A stretch of 64,000 bases of DNA from an uncultured Bacteroidales bacterium. Lineage in GTDB: Bacteria > Bacteroidota > Bacteroidia > Bacteroidales > UBA932. The notes beneath the pieces were generated by a model. That model was not told the DNA's origin and did no database searches. It saw only the letters and a program-made list of their open reading frames with translations. Made by a program: the position numbers and the translations under genes. The stretch spans positions 62,001 to 126,000 of the forward strand of contig CAKUVD010000007.1 in the NCBI GenBank assembly GCA_934695325.1, written 5' to 3'. How positions within the stretch are numbered: the first letter of the stretch is position 1; every line of letters begins with the position of its first letter. Of the stretch, positions 28,739 through 37,629 are shown piece by piece.

Positions 28739-28910
28739 ACCTACGCCTGCGAGGATCTCGTATTCACACCCCTGCAGACTTTGTCTGCGTCCCCTGAGAG
28801 GGGACACATTACCCACAGGCTTACGCCTGCGGGGCCTCGCATTTACACCCCTGCAGACTTTGTCTGCGTCCCCTGAGAGGGGACATTACCCACAGGCTTA
28901 CGCCTGCGGG
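28739..28910. repeat. Hairpin-rich direct repeat, period about 79 bases
   Basis: Two near-identical copies (28766-28833 and 28845-28910) plus a partial one at 28739-28765. Each contains three small palindromes in a row: GCAGACTTTGTCTGC, TCCCCTGAGAGGGGA and CAGGCTTACGCCTG. The copies differ by a two-base insertion (GACACATT against GACATT). The right end overlaps the last codons of the CYTH gene and supplies its TAA stop. This fills most of the gap 28703-28897. Confidence 0.85.
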
Positions 28911-29377
28911 TCCCAGAGACGGTACGGAAACTTGGAGAGAGAGGCATTGTAATAGCGCGGATCGCCTGTGACCTCATCCCCGAGCCACGACGGTCTCTCG
29001 AACGGCTCGTCCCCGTACTTCAGCTCAAGTTCCGCCATCAGCAGACCGGCATTATCCCCATAGAACTCGTCCACCTCGAATGTATGCCCTGCATAATCCA
29101 CCAGATAGCGGGTCTTGTCAATTACTCCAGGCTCGCATAGCTGCAGCAGCTGACGCGCATCTTCTGCACTTATCTGCTCCTCCCACTCAAAACGGCTCAC
29201 ACCGTCGGCAGTGCTCTTTCCCTTTATGGTGATAAAGCCCTGGCCATCACGAATCCGGATGCGCACGGTACGCTCCGGGGCTGAACACAGATAACCCTGT
29301 GATATCCGCATTGACCTCCTCGCAAGAGACTTGAACTCTCCACGGACCTTGAATTTTCTCTCGATTTCCTGTGACAT
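28898..29377 (-). CDS. CYTH-domain protein
   Basis: A 159-residue protein of the CYTH (triphosphate tunnel metalloenzyme) family. The signature ExExK is QEIERKFKV at the N-terminus. Alternating charged strands follow: TVRIRIRDGQGFITIKGK, RFEWEEQIS, KTRYLVDY, FEVDEFYGDN and LLMAELEL. Bacterial members act on inorganic polyphosphate or triphosphate; the substrate here is not determined. ATG 29377 (MSQEIERKF) fits the family and the promoter; an in-frame ATG at 29401 would lie at or upstream of the transcription start. The last codons (PQA, TAA) lie within the repeat element. Confidence 0.88.
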   Translation of the reverse strand: MSQEIERKFKVRGEFKSLARRSMRISQGYLCSAPERTVRIRIRDGQGFITIKGKSTADGVSRFEWEEQISAEDARQLLQLCEPGVIDKTRYLVDYAGHTFEVDEFYGDNAGLLMAELELKYGDEPFERPSWLGDEVTGDPRYYNASLSKFPYRLWDPQA

Positions 29378-29409
29378 CATTAAAACATTTTCATATTTCA
29401 CGATAAACG

Positions 29410-29440
29410 CAAATTTCGTAAATTAGCAGTTTATTAACAA
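29410..29440 (-). promoter_or_regulatory. Promoter of the CYTH gene
   Basis: On the minus strand TTG (29438-29440), a 20-base spacer and GAAATTTG (29410-29417), one mismatch from TAnnTTTG. The transcription start would be near 29403, favouring ATG 29377. Confidence 0.5.
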
Positions 29441-29451
29441 CTAAGACATAT

Positions 29452-31119
29452 ATGAAATCTGACATTGAGATCGCCAGAAGCATAAAGCTGAGGCCTATTT
29501 CAGAAATTGCCGGCCAACTTGGCATCCCGCAGGAAGAACTTGAGCCATACGGAAAATATATGGCAAAAGTGCCGCTGACGCTGATTGACGAGGAGAGAGT
29601 AAAGAAGAGCAAGCTAATCCTCGTGACGGCTATCACTCCGACGAAGGCGGGAATCGGCAAGACGACAGTCTCCGTAGGCCTGGCCCTCGGCCTGAACAAG
29701 ATAGGCAAGAAAGCCGTCGCCGCACTGCGCGAGCCGTCACTCGGCCCTTGCTTCGGAATGAAAGGAGGTGCCGCCGGCGGTGGATATGCGCAGATTCTTC
29801 CGATGGAGAAGATAAACCTTCATTTCACCGGTGACTTCCACGCCATAACCTCGGCAAACAATATGATATCCGCCCTGCTGGACAACTATCTGTACCAGCA
29901 TCAGGCAGAAGGCTTCGGGCTCAAGCAGATTCTCTGGAAGCGAGTGATGGATGTGAACGACCGCTCACTGCGACACATCGTCACTGGGCTAGGCCCTCAC
30001 AGCAACGGGCTCGTACAGGAATCCGGATTCGACATCACTCCGGCATCGGAGATTATGGCAATTCTCTGCCTGTCCAAGGACATTGACGACCTCAGGCGGA
30101 GGGTAGAGAACATTCTTCTCGGCTACACTCTGGACAACAAGCCGTTCACAGTCAAGGATATGGGTGTAGCCGGCGCCATCGTGGCCCTGCTGCTGGACGC
30201 TATGAACCCAAATCTCGTACAGACTACAGAAGGCACCCCCGCATTCATCCACGGAGGCCCGTTCGCGAACATCGCACACGGATGCAACTCCATACTCGCC
30301 ACAAGAATGGCTATGACATACGGCGACTACGTAGTCACTGAGGCCGGCTTCGGCGCAGACCTCGGAGCGGAAAAGTTCTTCGATATCAAATGCCGCAAAA
30401 GCGGGCTGAATCCATCATTGACCATCCTCGTGGCCACTCTCCGCGGTCTCAAGATGCACGGGGACGTGCCTGCGGAGAAGATCAGCGAGGCTTCCGCCGA
30501 AGGCATCCAGAAAGGATTCGCAAATATGGACAGGCACATCGAGAATATGCGCAAGTTCGGACAGAGCGTCCTGGTATGCTTCAACAAGTTCGGAGACGAC
30601 AGAGATGACGAGATACAGATGGTACGGGAGCATTGTGCAGAACTCGGAGTTCCTTTTGCGTTCAACGACGCATTCTCCAGAGGAGGAGAAGGAGCCGTTG
30701 AGCTCGCAGACCTCGTCGTAAGGACTATTGACGAAAGCCCTTCAGACCCAGTGCACTTCATATACGGCGACGAACAGAGCATCGAAGACAAGATCCGCAG
30801 CGTGGCACACGAAATATACCGCGCGGCATCTGTCGAGTTCAGCCCTGAGGCACGCAAGATGCTCGCCAGGATAGAAGGCACAGGCTATGAGAAGTTCCCG
30901 GTCTGCATCGCCAAGACCCAATACTCGTTCTCGCAGAATCCTAAGGCCTATGGCGCACCGGACGGATTCGAGTTCGACATAAAGGATATCGTCATCAACG
31001 CCGGCGCCGAGATGATCGTGGCAATCGCCGGAGACATCATCCGAATGCCGGGCCTCCCTAAGGTTCCTCAGGCGCTGAAGATAGATGTTGTGGACGGTCA
31101 TATCGACGGATTGAGTTAA
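29452..31119 (+). CDS. fhs: Formate-tetrahydrofolate ligase
   Basis: Makes 10-formyl-THF from formate, ATP and THF. The protein has 555 residues, the normal length. The P-loop is [19 protein letters not shown] (about 64-82). Other family landmarks are [47 protein letters not shown] and PGLPKVP near the C-terminus, all intact. The stop codon overlaps the next start (TAATG). It works with GlyA in folate one-carbon exchange. Confidence 0.98.
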   Translation: MKSDIEIARSIKLRPISEIAGQLGIPQEELEPYGKYMAKVPLTLIDEERVKKSKLILVTAITPTKAGIGKTTVSVGLALGLNKIGKKAVAALREPSLGPCFGMKGGAAGGGYAQILPMEKINLHFTGDFHAITSANNMISALLDNYLYQHQAEGFGLKQILWKRVMDVNDRSLRHIVTGLGPHSNGLVQESGFDITPASEIMAILCLSKDIDDLRRRVENILLGYTLDNKPFTVKDMGVAGAIVALLLDAMNPNLVQTTEGTPAFIHGGPFANIAHGCNSILATRMAMTYGDYVVTEAGFGADLGAEKFFDIKCRKSGLNPSLTILVATLRGLKMHGDVPAEKISEASAEGIQKGFANMDRHIENMRKFGQSVLVCFNKFGDDRDDEIQMVREHCAELGVPFAFNDAFSRGGEGAVELADLVVRTIDESPSDPVHFIYGDEQSIEDKIRSVAHEIYRAASVEFSPEARKMLARIEGTGYEKFPVCIAKTQYSFSQNPKAYGAPDGFEFDIKDIVINAGAEMIVAIAGDIIRMPGLPKVPQALKIDVVDGHIDGLS

Positions 31120-32018
31120 TGCTATCTATGAGCAAGTTCTACGACAACCATAACCACTCGCAGTTTTCATTCGACGGGGGACGAACCTCCGTCGAGAAGA
31201 CCGCAGCGGCGGCTATCAGAAAAGGGCTTGCGGGAATATGCTTCACAGACCATTGCGATTTCTACGTACCACCCATCAAGGCGGAGCACGAAAGACGCGT
31301 CCCGGAAGTCTTCGATGTCGAGGCGAGGGACTCGGAGATCAACAGGGTCAATGCTCTTGTACGTTCCGGCAGCCTGCCCGGGGTCAATGCAGATGAGAAT
31401 CCAGGGCATCCTGACTATAAGGACTTCCGGATATTCAAGGGAATCGAGATAGGCGTGCAGCACAGCGAGCGTGACAAGATCGCAGCTCACCTCACCAAAT
31501 ACAGTTTCGATGAGGTCATCGCCTCCGTACACTACCTGGATCAGACAGACCCGTTCTGGGGAGGATACTATATAGGAAAAGGATGGAAAGAGGCTTACGG
31601 ACACTACCTGGAGACTCTGTACGAGGAAATCGTCTGGCTGGGCGACAGATTCGACATAATGGGACATTATGATTATGTGACCAGATATGCTCCATACCCG
31701 CAGACCAGCATATACTACAGGGATTTCCCGGACCTGCTGGACACTATGCTGAGATTTCTGGCCGAGAACGGCAAAGCTCTGGAAGTCAATACAAAAACCT
31801 ACCAGAAGCTGAAGGGGAGGACACCAGTCCTGGACAAGGACATCCTTCTGCGCTACCGCGAGATGGGAGGCGAGATAATAAGCCTCGGCTCAGACTCGCA
31901 CGACGCGGAAAGAGTCGGCTTCAGATTCGATTCTACGGCGGAGTTTATAAGGCAATGCGGCTTCCGCTATCTCGCCCATTATGAGGGAAGACGGCTCAAG
32001 ATGCTTCCGATCTTTTAA
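31119..32018 (+). CDS. PHP-domain phosphatase, histidinol-phosphatase (HisJ/HisK) family
   Basis: A 299-residue metal-dependent phosphoesterase. PHP motifs are NHNHSQFSFDG (metal site 1), ICFTDHCDF, KGIEIGVQ, ASVHYLD, GHYDYVTRY and SLGSDSHDAERVG, matching the HisJ type of histidinol phosphatase. No other his gene is nearby, so the substrate is inferred from family only. The start overlaps the fhs stop by one base; an alternative ATG at 31128 (MSKFYDNHNHSQ) would also serve. It converges on recQ. Confidence 0.83.
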   Translation: MLSMSKFYDNHNHSQFSFDGGRTSVEKTAAAAIRKGLAGICFTDHCDFYVPPIKAEHERRVPEVFDVEARDSEINRVNALVRSGSLPGVNADENPGHPDYKDFRIFKGIEIGVQHSERDKIAAHLTKYSFDEVIASVHYLDQTDPFWGGYYIGKGWKEAYGHYLETLYEEIVWLGDRFDIMGHYDYVTRYAPYPQTSIYYRDFPDLLDTMLRFLAENGKALEVNTKTYQKLKGRTPVLDKDILLRYREMGGEIISLGSDSHDAERVGFRFDSTAEFIRQCGFRYLAHYEGRRLKMLPIF

Positions 32019-32051
32019 ATCAAGTATTTCCGAGGAGCGTTCTTGAGATCT

Positions 32052-34256
32052 TCAGTTGGCCACTTCTGAAAGGAACTTGAGACGGACCAGGCGGATTTCC
32101 ATCTCCTCATAGTCTGAGCCAAGTTCATCTATGGCATCATCTACAGAATCCGATCCGGCCTCATCACGGAACCACGCATAAATCTCATCAACGACTTCAT
32201 CGTCTATGTTCCCTCTGATGTAATAGTCCAGATTCAGCCTCGTACCGAACTCCACGATATCTTCCATCGCAGAAAGGAGTTCACCCATATCCATATTGCG
32301 AGCGTTGGCGATATCTTCAAGATCCATTCTGCGGTCAATGCTCTGTATTATGAATATCTTGTCAGAGGACTTATTCGGCATCGAGCGCACGACAAAGTCA
32401 TCCGGACGGGCGATTTCATTGTCCTCGACATATCCGGCAATAAGATCGAGGAACGGTTGGCCGTATTTCCTGGCCTTTCCCTCACCTACTCCCTGACACT
32501 TTATCAGTTCATCCATCTTCTCCGGATACATTATGGACATATCCTCGAGTGAGGCGTCACTGAAGATCACCCACGGCTGCAGATGCAGTTTTCTTGCCTC
32601 GTCCTTTCTGAGATCCTTCAGCATTGACAAAAGCACCGGATCGCCGCCTCCGGAGCCTCCCTTCATCGGAACCTGAGAATCGTCATCGTCATCATCGTCC
32701 ACGCCGTCCGAGAAATTCCGGTCTCCGGCCAGCATCAATGTCTCCGGATGCCTGCTGAACTCAAGCCCCTCCTCCGTCACCGTAATGAATCCGTATGAGT
32801 CAATGTCCCTCTTCAGGAATCCTTTTATGAGCCCCTGATGGATAATCATCTCCCAGAATCTCACGGTATGATCCTTACCGGCACCGAATGACTTCAGCTT
32901 GTCGTGATGATAGGACTTCACCATCCCGTTGGCGATTCCCGACAAGATATTTGCGAGGTGCTCCACCTTGAAATGCTCCGGAAGCGAAGCCACCAGGTCT
33001 ATGACCATACGCATCTCGCTCCTCGCGTCAAATTTCGGCTTGGGGTTAAGACAATTATCACACGCTCCGCAGTTATCCTTTTCGTACCTTTCCCCGAAAT
33101 AGCTCAGCAACAGCTTTCTGCGACACTCCCCCGACTCTGCGTAAGCGACTGTCTCCATCAGCAGCTGCCGCCCTATCTCCTGCTCGGCCACAGGCTTGCT
33201 CTGAAGGAACTTGTCCAGCTTGCGGATGTCCTTATAGCTGTAGTAGGCGATGCAGACGCCTTCCTTTCCGTCACGTCCGGCGCGTCCCGTCTCCTGATAG
33301 TAGCCCTCCATACTGCGAGGTATGTCATAATGTATGACAAAGCGGACGTCCGGCTTGTCTATGCCCATCCCGAACGCTATGGTGGCGACTATCACGTCGA
33401 TGTCTTCCATCAGGAACCTGTCCTGGTTCTCAGCACGCACCTTGGCGTCCAGCCCGGCGTGATACGGCACGGCCTTTATCCCGTTGATCACCAATATCTG
33501 AGCGAGTTCCTCAACCTTTTTCCTGCTGAGGCAATAGATGATGCCCGATTTTCCGGGATTCTGCTTTATGTACCTTATTATGTCCTTGTCGGGATCCACC
33601 TTGTCCCGGACCTCATAATAGAGATTTGGACGGTTGAAAGATGTCTTGAATATGATCGCTCCCGTGATGCCGAGGTTCTTCAGGATGTCGCTCTGCACCT
33701 TCGGCGTGGCGGTGGCTGTCAATGCTATTATCGGGGCGCGGCCTATCATATCTGCTATAGGACGTATCTTCCTGTACTCCGGGCGGAAGTCGTGCCCCCA
33801 GTCGGATATGCAGTGAGCCTCGTCTATTGCATAGAAGGAGATCTTCACCTGCTTGAGTATGGCTATGTTCTCCTCTTTCGTGAGACTCTCCGGCGCCACA
33901 TACAGAAGTTTCGTGACACCGGCCTTCAGGTCAGCCGTGACCTCGGCCACCTGCGCCTTGCTCAATGATGAGTTCAGGAAATGCGCTATGCCTTCGTTTC
34001 CTGAAACGAACCCGCGGATGGCATCGACCTGGTTCTTCATCAGGGCTATGAGCGGTGAGACGACTATGGCGGTTCCCGGCATAAGCAGCGCAGGAAGCTG
34101 ATAGCAGAGAGACTTGCCCCCGCCTGTCGGCATTATCACGAACGAGTCCTTTCCTTCCAGGAGATTGGTGATAATGCGTTCCTGCTCACCCTTGAAAGAG
34201 GTGAAGCCGAAAAATTCCCGGAGTTTCGTATGAATTACCGCTGAATCTATATCCAT
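32052..34256 (-). CDS. recQ: ATP-dependent DNA helicase RecQ
   Basis: A 734-residue superfamily 2 helicase that unwinds 3'-tailed DNA in recombination and repair. Motif I is MPTGGGKSLCYQLPAL (about 42-57), motif II is DEAHCISDWGHDFRPEY, and motif VI is QETGRAGRDG. The zinc-binding RQC part has CRRKLLLSYFGE and CGACDNC. A winged-helix region and an HRDC domain (about 565-640, DASLEDMSIMYPEKMDEL) follow, plus a further acidic helical C-terminus. An aspartate run (DGVDDDDDDDSQ) separates RQC and HRDC. The promoter is a near-perfect match. Confidence 0.97.
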   Translation of the reverse strand: MDIDSAVIHTKLREFFGFTSFKGEQERIITNLLEGKDSFVIMPTGGGKSLCYQLPALLMPGTAIVVSPLIALMKNQVDAIRGFVSGNEGIAHFLNSSLSKAQVAEVTADLKAGVTKLLYVAPESLTKEENIAILKQVKISFYAIDEAHCISDWGHDFRPEYRKIRPIADMIGRAPIIALTATATPKVQSDILKNLGITGAIIFKTSFNRPNLYYEVRDKVDPDKDIIRYIKQNPGKSGIIYCLSRKKVEELAQILVINGIKAVPYHAGLDAKVRAENQDRFLMEDIDVIVATIAFGMGIDKPDVRFVIHYDIPRSMEGYYQETGRAGRDGKEGVCIAYYSYKDIRKLDKFLQSKPVAEQEIGRQLLMETVAYAESGECRRKLLLSYFGERYEKDNCGACDNCLNPKPKFDARSEMRMVIDLVASLPEHFKVEHLANILSGIANGMVKSYHHDKLKSFGAGKDHTVRFWEMIIHQGLIKGFLKRDIDSYGFITVTEEGLEFSRHPETLMLAGDRNFSDGVDDDDDDDSQVPMKGGSGGGDPVLLSMLKDLRKDEARKLHLQPWVIFSDASLEDMSIMYPEKMDELIKCQGVGEGKARKYGQPFLDLIAGYVEDNEIARPDDFVVRSMPNKSSDKIFIIQSIDRRMDLEDIANARNMDMGELLSAMEDIVEFGTRLNLDYYIRGNIDDEVVDEIYAWFRDEAGSDSVDDAIDELGSDYEEMEIRLVRLKFLSEVAN

Positions 34257-34276
34257 AGGCCTGAAATCATTTTAAC

Positions 34277-34308
34277 CAAATTTAAGTAAATTATTTCAGC
34301 CTTTCAAA
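34277..34308 (-). promoter_or_regulatory. Sigma-ABfr promoter of recQ
   Basis: On the minus strand TTTG (34305-34308), a 20-base spacer and TAAATTTG (34277-34284) fit both boxes exactly. The recQ ATG is 21 bases further on. Confidence 0.8.
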
Positions 34309-34317
34309 TAAAATTGC

Positions 34318-34325
34318 GATATTTG
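34318..34325 (+). promoter_or_regulatory. Possible -7 element of the FKBP gene
   Basis: GATATTTG differs from TAnnTTTG at its first base. No good -33 box is seen, so this is weak. Confidence 0.35.
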
Positions 34326-34385
34326 CGGCTGTTTCGGCCGAGAAGGTGCGAAACTTAGGAATGGATTCTTAAATTTATTGATACA

Positions 34386-35201
34386 ATGAAAACTTGCAGA
34401 TTAATCGCAGCAACACTTGTCGTTGCACTTGCGGCATCCTGCTCTTCAAACGGCAGCGTAAAAGCAGCTGCAGATGAGGCAGATTCCACGAAGACTGTCA
34501 AACCGGTAGATCCTAAGAGCCTCAAGCCAAGGAAGTCTGAGATTGACTCAGTCAGCTATCTTATGGGCGTGAACTTCGGTTCTTTCGTCAAAGGATATAA
34601 CTTCGGGGACAATCTCAACTATAAGCTCATTGAGAAAGGAATGAAGGATTTCCTGAAAGCGAAGGGTGACTATCGTGACTCTACTTACGCAAAACAGTTC
34701 AAGATCAATCCTGAAGAGCTGAATGACGTTTTCAATGCTTTCCTCTCCAAGAGACGCGACTATCAGGCTGCTCTCAACAAGCAGAAGGAGGCGGAATTCC
34801 TTTCTTCCAACAGCAAGAAGGACAGTGTACAGGTGACAGAGAGCGGTCTCCAGTACATCATCCGTGAAGCCGGCAATGACGTCAAACCAAGTGCTGAGGA
34901 CACTGTATTCGTTCATTACAAGGGAACTCTCACAGACGGTACTGTATTTGACGAGTCTCCTAAGGATGACCAGGGTGTCAGAATGCTTATGAACCGCGTG
35001 ATCAAGGGCTGGACAGAAGGTCTTCAGCTCATCGGCGAAGGCGGAAAGATGAGACTCTTCGTTCCTTCCGAGCTCGGATACGGCGAGAACGGCACACGCG
35101 GAATCGAGCCTAACAGCACCCTCATCTTCGACCTCGACATCGTCAAGGTAAGCAAAGTAGCTCCTGCTACAGACGAAGAGGCAGAGAAGGATGCTGAATA
35201 A
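34386..35201 (+). CDS. FKBP-type peptidyl-prolyl isomerase lipoprotein
   Basis: A 271-residue envelope folding factor. The signal peptide ends in the lipobox VVALAASCSSN (Cys near 19). Residues about 45-145 are the helical dimerisation domain of FkpA/Mip-type proteins (KSEIDSVSYLMGVNFGSFVKG). Residues about 155-255 are the FKBP domain with VFVHYKGTLTDGTVFDES, VIKGWTEGLQLIGEGGK, PSELGYGENG and NSTLIFDLDIV. It ends in an acidic tail (TDEEAEKDAE). It is probably periplasm-facing on a membrane. The gene stands alone and ends in a strong hairpin. Confidence 0.93.
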   Translation: MKTCRLIAATLVVALAASCSSNGSVKAAADEADSTKTVKPVDPKSLKPRKSEIDSVSYLMGVNFGSFVKGYNFGDNLNYKLIEKGMKDFLKAKGDYRDSTYAKQFKINPEELNDVFNAFLSKRRDYQAALNKQKEAEFLSSNSKKDSVQVTESGLQYIIREAGNDVKPSAEDTVFVHYKGTLTDGTVFDESPKDDQGVRMLMNRVIKGWTEGLQLIGEGGKMRLFVPSELGYGENGTRGIEPNSTLIFDLDIVKVSKVAPATDEEAEKDAE

Positions 35202-35220
35202 AATCCAGCTACAGGATATA

Positions 35221-35259
35221 AAAACGGACTGGCTAATATAAGTTTAGTCAGTCCGTTTT
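35221..35259 (+). terminator. Hairpin terminator after the FKBP gene
   Basis: AAAACGGACTGGCTAA pairs with TTTAGTCAGTCCGTTTT (one G-T wobble). The T-rich 3' side immediately precedes the -7 box of the next gene, so terminator and promoter abut. Confidence 0.85.
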
Positions 35260-35261
35260 CG

Positions 35262-35269
35262 TATATTTG
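35262..35269 (+). promoter_or_regulatory. -7 element of the DUF3127 gene
   Basis: TATATTTG is an exact -7 match. A -33 box would have to lie inside the terminator hairpin and is poor. Confidence 0.5.
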
Positions 35270-35346
35270 CCGAGTTAATCACAAGAAACGGCGTGAAGAC
35301 GGCGGAGGATGCCGTTTGATGGCCGGAAAGAACAAAACAATTGACA

Positions 35347-35781
35347 ATGGAAATAGAAGGAACACTCATTCAGAAACTCGCAGTACAGTCAGGCAAGTCT
35401 GCCAGAGGAGACTGGGCGAAGCAGGAGTTCGTTATAGAATATCAGGACGGGAATTTCCCGACGAAGGCGTGCTTCAGTGTATGGGGCGCCGACAAGGTAA
35501 AGGATCTGGAGCAGTTCCAGATCGGTGACAAGATCAGGCTCTCGTTCAATGTGTCGAGCCGTGAGTATAACGGCAAATGGTACACAGACCTGCGCGCCTG
35601 GAGAATCAGCCAGGCTGTCGATTCTGCTGTGCAGAACGGATATGGACAGGCTCCGGCTCCAGGATATGGCGCACAGCCGTCATATCAGGATCTGCCTGCA
35701 GGTTTCGCCCCATCCGCACCACAGCCGACGGCTCCAGCTCCAGGCCTCGACGATATGCCGGGCGACGACCTGCCTTTCTAA
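35347..35781 (+). CDS. DUF3127 (OB-fold, SSB-like) protein
   Basis: A 144-residue protein of the Bacteroidetes DUF3127 family. Residues 1-85 are a compact beta-rich domain (MEIEGTLIQKLAVQSGKSARGDWAKQ, then FVIEYQDGNFPTKACFSVWGADK and LSFNVSSREYNGKWYTDLRAW) that resembles a single-strand-binding OB fold. A disordered P/A/G/Q-rich linker leads to the acidic end DDMPGDDLPF, strikingly like the DDDIPF tip of bacterial SSB that recruits partner proteins. ATG 35347 is preferred to a TTG two codons upstream. Its TAA stop lies in the first bases of a tandem repeat array. Confidence 0.85.
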   Translation: MEIEGTLIQKLAVQSGKSARGDWAKQEFVIEYQDGNFPTKACFSVWGADKVKDLEQFQIGDKIRLSFNVSSREYNGKWYTDLRAWRISQAVDSAVQNGYGQAPAPGYGAQPSYQDLPAGFAPSAPQPTAPAPGLDDMPGDDLPF

Positions 35782-36055
35782 CCCCCTCATATCCCCCTAC
35801 AGGGGGACGTTCTGGGCTTCGTGCGCGCCTATGCGCTCGGCCTGTCCTTCGCTGTTCTTCGCCCGGCATCTGATGATGCCCTGGTAAATCTAACCCCCTC
35901 ATATCCCCCCTACAGGGGGACGTTCTGGGCTTCGTGCGCGCCTATGCGCTCGGCCTGTCCTTCGCTGTTCTTCGCCCGGCATCTGATGATGCCCTGGTAA
36001 ATCTAACCCCCTCATATCCCCCTACAGGGGGACGTTCTGGGCTTCGTGCGCGCCT
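35777..36055. repeat. Tandem direct repeat, 112-113 base unit, about 2.5 copies
   Basis: Copy 1 is 35777-35888, copy 2 is 35889-36001 and partial copy 3 is 36002-36055. Copies 1 and 2 differ only by one extra C in a homopolymer. Each unit starts TCTAACCCCCTCATAT and carries a CCCCC-TACA-GGGGG hairpin and a GGCATC-TGAT-GATGCC hairpin. Copy 1 begins on the stop codon of the DUF3127 gene. Together with the terminator at 36103-36144 this accounts for the gene-free stretch 35782-36242; nothing coding is seen there. Confidence 0.93.
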
Positions 36056-36102
36056 GGACATAAGGGCAAGGAGAGCGTAAGGTACTGATGTTCAAGAATA
36101 TG

Positions 36103-36144
36103 AATAAAAGCCAGAGTTGCATAATCAGCAGCCCTGGCTTTATT
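36103..36144. terminator. Bidirectional terminator between DUF3127 region and DUF1015 gene
   Basis: AATAAAAGCCAGAG pairs with CCCTGGCTTTATT around a loop of about 15 bases, with T-rich flank on the right and A-rich on the left. Confidence 0.75.
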
Positions 36145-36242
36145 TATTTAATTTTAAATCAAGTAATTACGCTCCACGAGTACTCCTTCTCCTATGAAAG
36201 GTATGCCATCGCTTGGTCACGCACATCACATAGATGCTATCC

Positions 36243-37487
36243 TCAATCCAGCTTGTGGATAGCCAGACCAGAGCGAAGCTTCGGCTCGAACCACGTGGTC
36301 TTCGGCGGCATAATGTTACCGCTGTCCGCTATATCCGTAAGCTGCTTCATAGAGACAGGATAAAGCGCAAAGGCTGCCTTCATCTCGCCGCTGTCCACTC
36401 TGCGCTCAAGATCACCGAGACCGCGTATGCCACCGACAAAGTCAATGCGATTGTCCGTCCTGAGGTCCTTGATGCCAAGAATCTTGTCAAGGACGAGATC
36501 AGAAAGGATAGTCACGTCCAGGACACCGATAGGATCATTGTCATCATACCTGCCAGGCTTGGCCTCAAGCGAATACCACTTGCCGCCAAGATACATAGTG
36601 AAGTTATGAAGACGTGAAGGGCGGCAGACACCATCGCCATCATAAGGCGTGACGTCAAAGTCCTCTTCCAGAGCCTTCAGGAACTGCTCATCCGTAAGTC
36701 CGTTCAGGTCCTTGACGACACGATTATAGTCAATGATCTTCAACTGGCTCTCCGGGAAGCATACAGCCATGAAGTAGTTATACTCCTCATCACCAGTATG
36801 CCCTGCATTGCAGGAGCGCTTCTCCGCACCTACACGGGCGGCGGCAGCCGTACGATGATGGCCGTCAGCCACATAGAAAGCATTGACCTCGTCAGTGAAG
36901 ATCTCGGTTATCCTGGAGATTTCGGCATCGTCATCTATGACCCAGAAAGTATGTCCGAAGCCGTTCTCATCCGTAAAGGAATACTCCGGCTTGCCGGCGA
37001 CGACACGGGACACGATTCCGTTCAATTCTGCATTGTCCTTATATGCGAAGAACACCGGCTCGATGTTCGCATTCTGGATCTTCACGTGAACCATACGGTC
37101 ATCTTCCTTGTCCTTGCGCGTAAGCTCGTGCTTCTTAATCCTTCCTGTGGAATAGTCGTCGGTATGGGCGCAGAGCACGAGGCCGTACTGCGTCCTGCCA
37201 TCCATCGTCTGAGCATAGACATAGTAGCAAGGCTTGCTATCCTGCACAAGCCATCCCTTCTTCTGCCACTCCGCGAAGTTCTTGACAGCCTCGTCATATA
37301 CTTCCCGGGAATGGTCCGGCAGAATCGGGTCGAAGTCGATCTCCGGCTTCGTAATGTGCAGAAGCGATTTCTCTCCTGCCATTTTCTTCGCCTCTTCAGA
37401 GTCCAGGACATCATAAGGAGGCGCAGCCACTTCAGTGACAATATCTTTCGGCGGTCGTATCGCCGCGAACGGTTTTACCTTTACCAT
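36243..37487 (-). CDS. DUF1015 family protein
   Basis: A 414-residue cytoplasmic protein of the DUF1015 family, whose biochemical role is unknown. Family features are AAPPYDVLDSEEAKKMA near the N-terminus, the central FYVADGHHRTAAAARVG with a paired-histidine motif, and GIRGLGDLERRVDSGEMKAAFALYPVS toward the C-terminus. It follows serC and serA on the same strand, a recurring arrangement in Bacteroidetes, which hints at a link with serine synthesis. The gap from serA is 142 bases and holds no clear promoter, so co-transcription is likely but unproven. Confidence 0.88.
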   Translation of the reverse strand: MVKVKPFAAIRPPKDIVTEVAAPPYDVLDSEEAKKMAGEKSLLHITKPEIDFDPILPDHSREVYDEAVKNFAEWQKKGWLVQDSKPCYYVYAQTMDGRTQYGLVLCAHTDDYSTGRIKKHELTRKDKEDDRMVHVKIQNANIEPVFFAYKDNAELNGIVSRVVAGKPEYSFTDENGFGHTFWVIDDDAEISRITEIFTDEVNAFYVADGHHRTAAAARVGAEKRSCNAGHTGDEEYNYFMAVCFPESQLKIIDYNRVVKDLNGLTDEQFLKALEEDFDVTPYDGDGVCRPSRLHNFTMYLGGKWYSLEAKPGRYDDNDPIGVLDVTILSDLVLDKILGIKDLRTDNRIDFVGGIRGLGDLERRVDSGEMKAAFALYPVSMKQLTDIADSGNIMPPKTTWFEPKLRSGLAIHKLD

Positions 37488-37629
37488 AGCGTTATCATAT
37501 TAGTATGGCCCGCCAGACAGCATAGTAACATAAAGAAATAAGTTGCCTCAGATCAAGAGAAAATTTTCCTCTATATGATGCAAGTTAGTTCCGAAGGTTA
37601 CATCTATTCAGAACAGGCCAGAGTGGTTA

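Noticed and set aside
28673..28876. 67-codon plus-strand ORF in the repeat region
   Set aside because: It starts within the terminator hairpin and runs through repeats; no protein features.
35525..35887. 120-codon plus-strand ORF over the DUF3127 gene and repeat
   Set aside because: It is an out-of-frame shadow kept open by GC-rich sequence and the repeat array.
35777..36055. CRISPR array
   Set aside because: Units are 112 bases and abut without unique spacers; no cas genes are near.
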